NCBI GenBank assembly: GCA_002498845.1
Contig: DAJC01000023.1
Location: 16,739-41,987 of the forward strand
Source: Thermoplasmatales archaeon UBA509
Lineage (GTDB): Archaea > Thermoplasmatota > Thermoplasmata > Thermoplasmatales > Thermoplasmataceae
Direction: 5' to 3'
Length of the DNA stretch: 25,249 nucleotides
A program made the translations under genes and the position numbers. Positions within the stretch are counted from its first letter, which is position 1. Each line of letters starts with the position of its first letter. Of this stretch, positions 24,413 through 25,249 are shown in pieces. The notes under the pieces were generated by a model, which did no database searches, was not told the origin of the DNA, and saw nothing but the letters and a program-made list of their open reading frames with translations.

Positions 24413-25249
24413 ATGCCAACCGGAACAATAAAAATGAACCAGCCACCACCGCAGCCAATAATAGGGCCTCCGCCAAAGTCAACGAAATACAAGGGTGTGA
24501 AGCATACAATAATGGTGATGAGCGGGAAAGGGGGAGTGGGCAAATCCACAATATCGGTGAATCTGGCTGTTTCACTGGCCAGGAATTACAGGGTTGGGCT
24601 CATTGATGCAGATATAAATGGGCCTGATGATCCAAAAATGCTGGGGGTCTCAGACGAAAAGGTTGATGTCAACGAGGAAGGCAAGATCCTTCCGGTGAAG
24701 ACTAAATACAATGTCGATGTCATATCCATGGGATTTCTTCTTCCCACAGAAGACACTGCAGTCATATGGAGAGGAGCACTGAGGCACAAGGCACTGCAGC
24801 AGTTCCTTGAGGATGTTGCCTGGGGCGAAAGGGACTTTGTCATAATGGATATGCCTCCAGGAACAGGTGACGAGGCACTGAGTGTTGCCCAGATTGTTCC
24901 TGATGTTGAAGGTGTCGTTGTGGTTGTGACTCCACAGGATGTTGCCCTGCTGGATGCAAAGAAGGCCATCAACTTCGCCTCACAGATGAAGCTGAAGGTT
25001 CTGGGGCTAGTGGAGAACATGAGCGGTTTTGTCTGCCCGCACTGCGGCGAAACAGTGAATATCTTCAAGAAAGGAGGAGGAGAAGAGGCTGCCAGAAAAT
25101 ATGACGTACCATTCCTGGGCAGGATTCCCCTGTACACAGAAATAGTTGAGAGCTCCGATAACGGAGTGCCTTCCGTAAGCCAGAGCAACGCCATAGCAGA
25201 AGCTTTCAATAAGATAACAGAGAACCTCCTTAATGTGATGGAAAAACGG
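24413..25249 (+). CDS. Mrp/NBP35 (ApbC) family Fe-S cluster carrier ATPase, 3' end at the window edge
   Basis: P-loop ATPase that binds an Fe-S cluster between two subunits and delivers it to target proteins. After a proline-rich N-terminus comes the deviant Walker A SGKGGVGKST (residues 37-46), LIDADINGPDDPKMLG, the switch region DFVIMDMPPGTGDEALS, and the cluster-binding CPHC (208-211). The frame stays open through the last base of the window and already covers 279 codons, so only the end is missing. The start could be ATG 24413 (leaderless, preferred from the TATA spacing) or ATG 24434. Neither has a Shine-Dalgarno site. It is divergent from the HIT gene. Confidence 0.9.
   Translation, partial: MPTGTIKMNQPPPQPIIGPPPKSTKYKGVKHTIMVMSGKGGVGKSTISVNLAVSLARNYRVGLIDADINGPDDPKMLGVSDEKVDVNEEGKILPVKTKYNVDVISMGFLLPTEDTAVIWRGALRHKALQQFLEDVAWGERDFVIMDMPPGTGDEALSVAQIVPDVEGVVVVVTPQDVALLDAKKAINFASQMKLKVLGLVENMSGFVCPHCGETVNIFKKGGGEEAARKYDVPFLGRIPLYTEIVESSDNGVPSVSQSNAIAEAFNKITENLLNVMEKR

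Noticed and set aside
24376..24606. A 76-codon plus-strand frame at the right end
   Set aside because: It is out of frame with the Mrp/NBP35 gene, whose Walker A and CPHC motifs show the true reading frame.
24586..25209. A long minus-strand frame of 207 codons
   Set aside because: It is an antisense shadow of the Mrp/NBP35 coding sequence, with Ser/Thr-rich chance composition.

Overview
The window is a piece of an archaeal chromosome, most likely from Thermoplasmatota, order Thermoplasmatales. The archaeal assignment is firm: it carries an archaeal 16S rRNA gene, RNA polymerase subunit K, ribosomal P0/L12 stalk proteins, Spt5/SecE, an RFC small subunit, class I lysyl-tRNA synthetase, MptE, and TATA boxes about 25 bases before many start codons. 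The order is inferred from three things: a 16S gene with no linked 23S or 5S, many leaderless-looking promoters, and a Hef-type helicase with no nuclease half. I see no insertion sequence, phage gene, CRISPR array or toxin pair; this is ordinary housekeeping chromosome.

Layout. 1-2930: a tRNA-Ala(CGC) running off the left edge, a Hef-like DNA helicase (+) and the clamp-loader small subunit (-), which overlap at their 3' ends. 3079-3693: purN. 3738-6350 (-): an operon of HMG-CoA synthase, a thiolase-like protein and a DUF35 zinc-ribbon protein, the entry to the mevalonate pathway. 6543-6764: a small winged-helix protein. 6918-8764 (+): a DUF373 membrane protein translationally coupled to MptE. 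8754-9410 (-): ComB. 9605-15912 (-): a long transcription/translation cluster in the order secE, spt5, an unknown 474-residue protein, a PUA-domain RNA-binding protein, peroxiredoxin, L11, L1, P0, L12 and a small membrane protein. 16035-17504 (-): a lone 16S rRNA gene flanked by complementary processing arms. 17893-19068: an MFS transporter. 19174-24325 (-): rpoK, metG, lysS, a GfcR-type regulator and a HIT protein. 24413-end (+): an Mrp/NBP35-type Fe-S carrier ATPase, cut by the window edge.

How the genes work together. The minus-strand block from 16S rRNA to L12 brings together the small-subunit RNA, protein export (SecE), elongation control (Spt5) and the ribosomal stalk. The operon at 3738-6350 should build HMG-CoA for archaeal lipids. 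PurN and MptE both belong to one-carbon/pterin chemistry.

Most notable points: the thiolase in the HMG-CoA operon lacks both the nucleophilic cysteine and the GHP histidine; Spt5 carries a roughly 135-residue N-terminal beta-sandwich-like extension; an unrecognised 474-residue protein is coupled by one-base stop/start overlaps to Spt5 and to the PUA protein; and the helicase ends in a PCNA-box-like tail next to the clamp loader. None of these is proven to be a new system from sequence alone.
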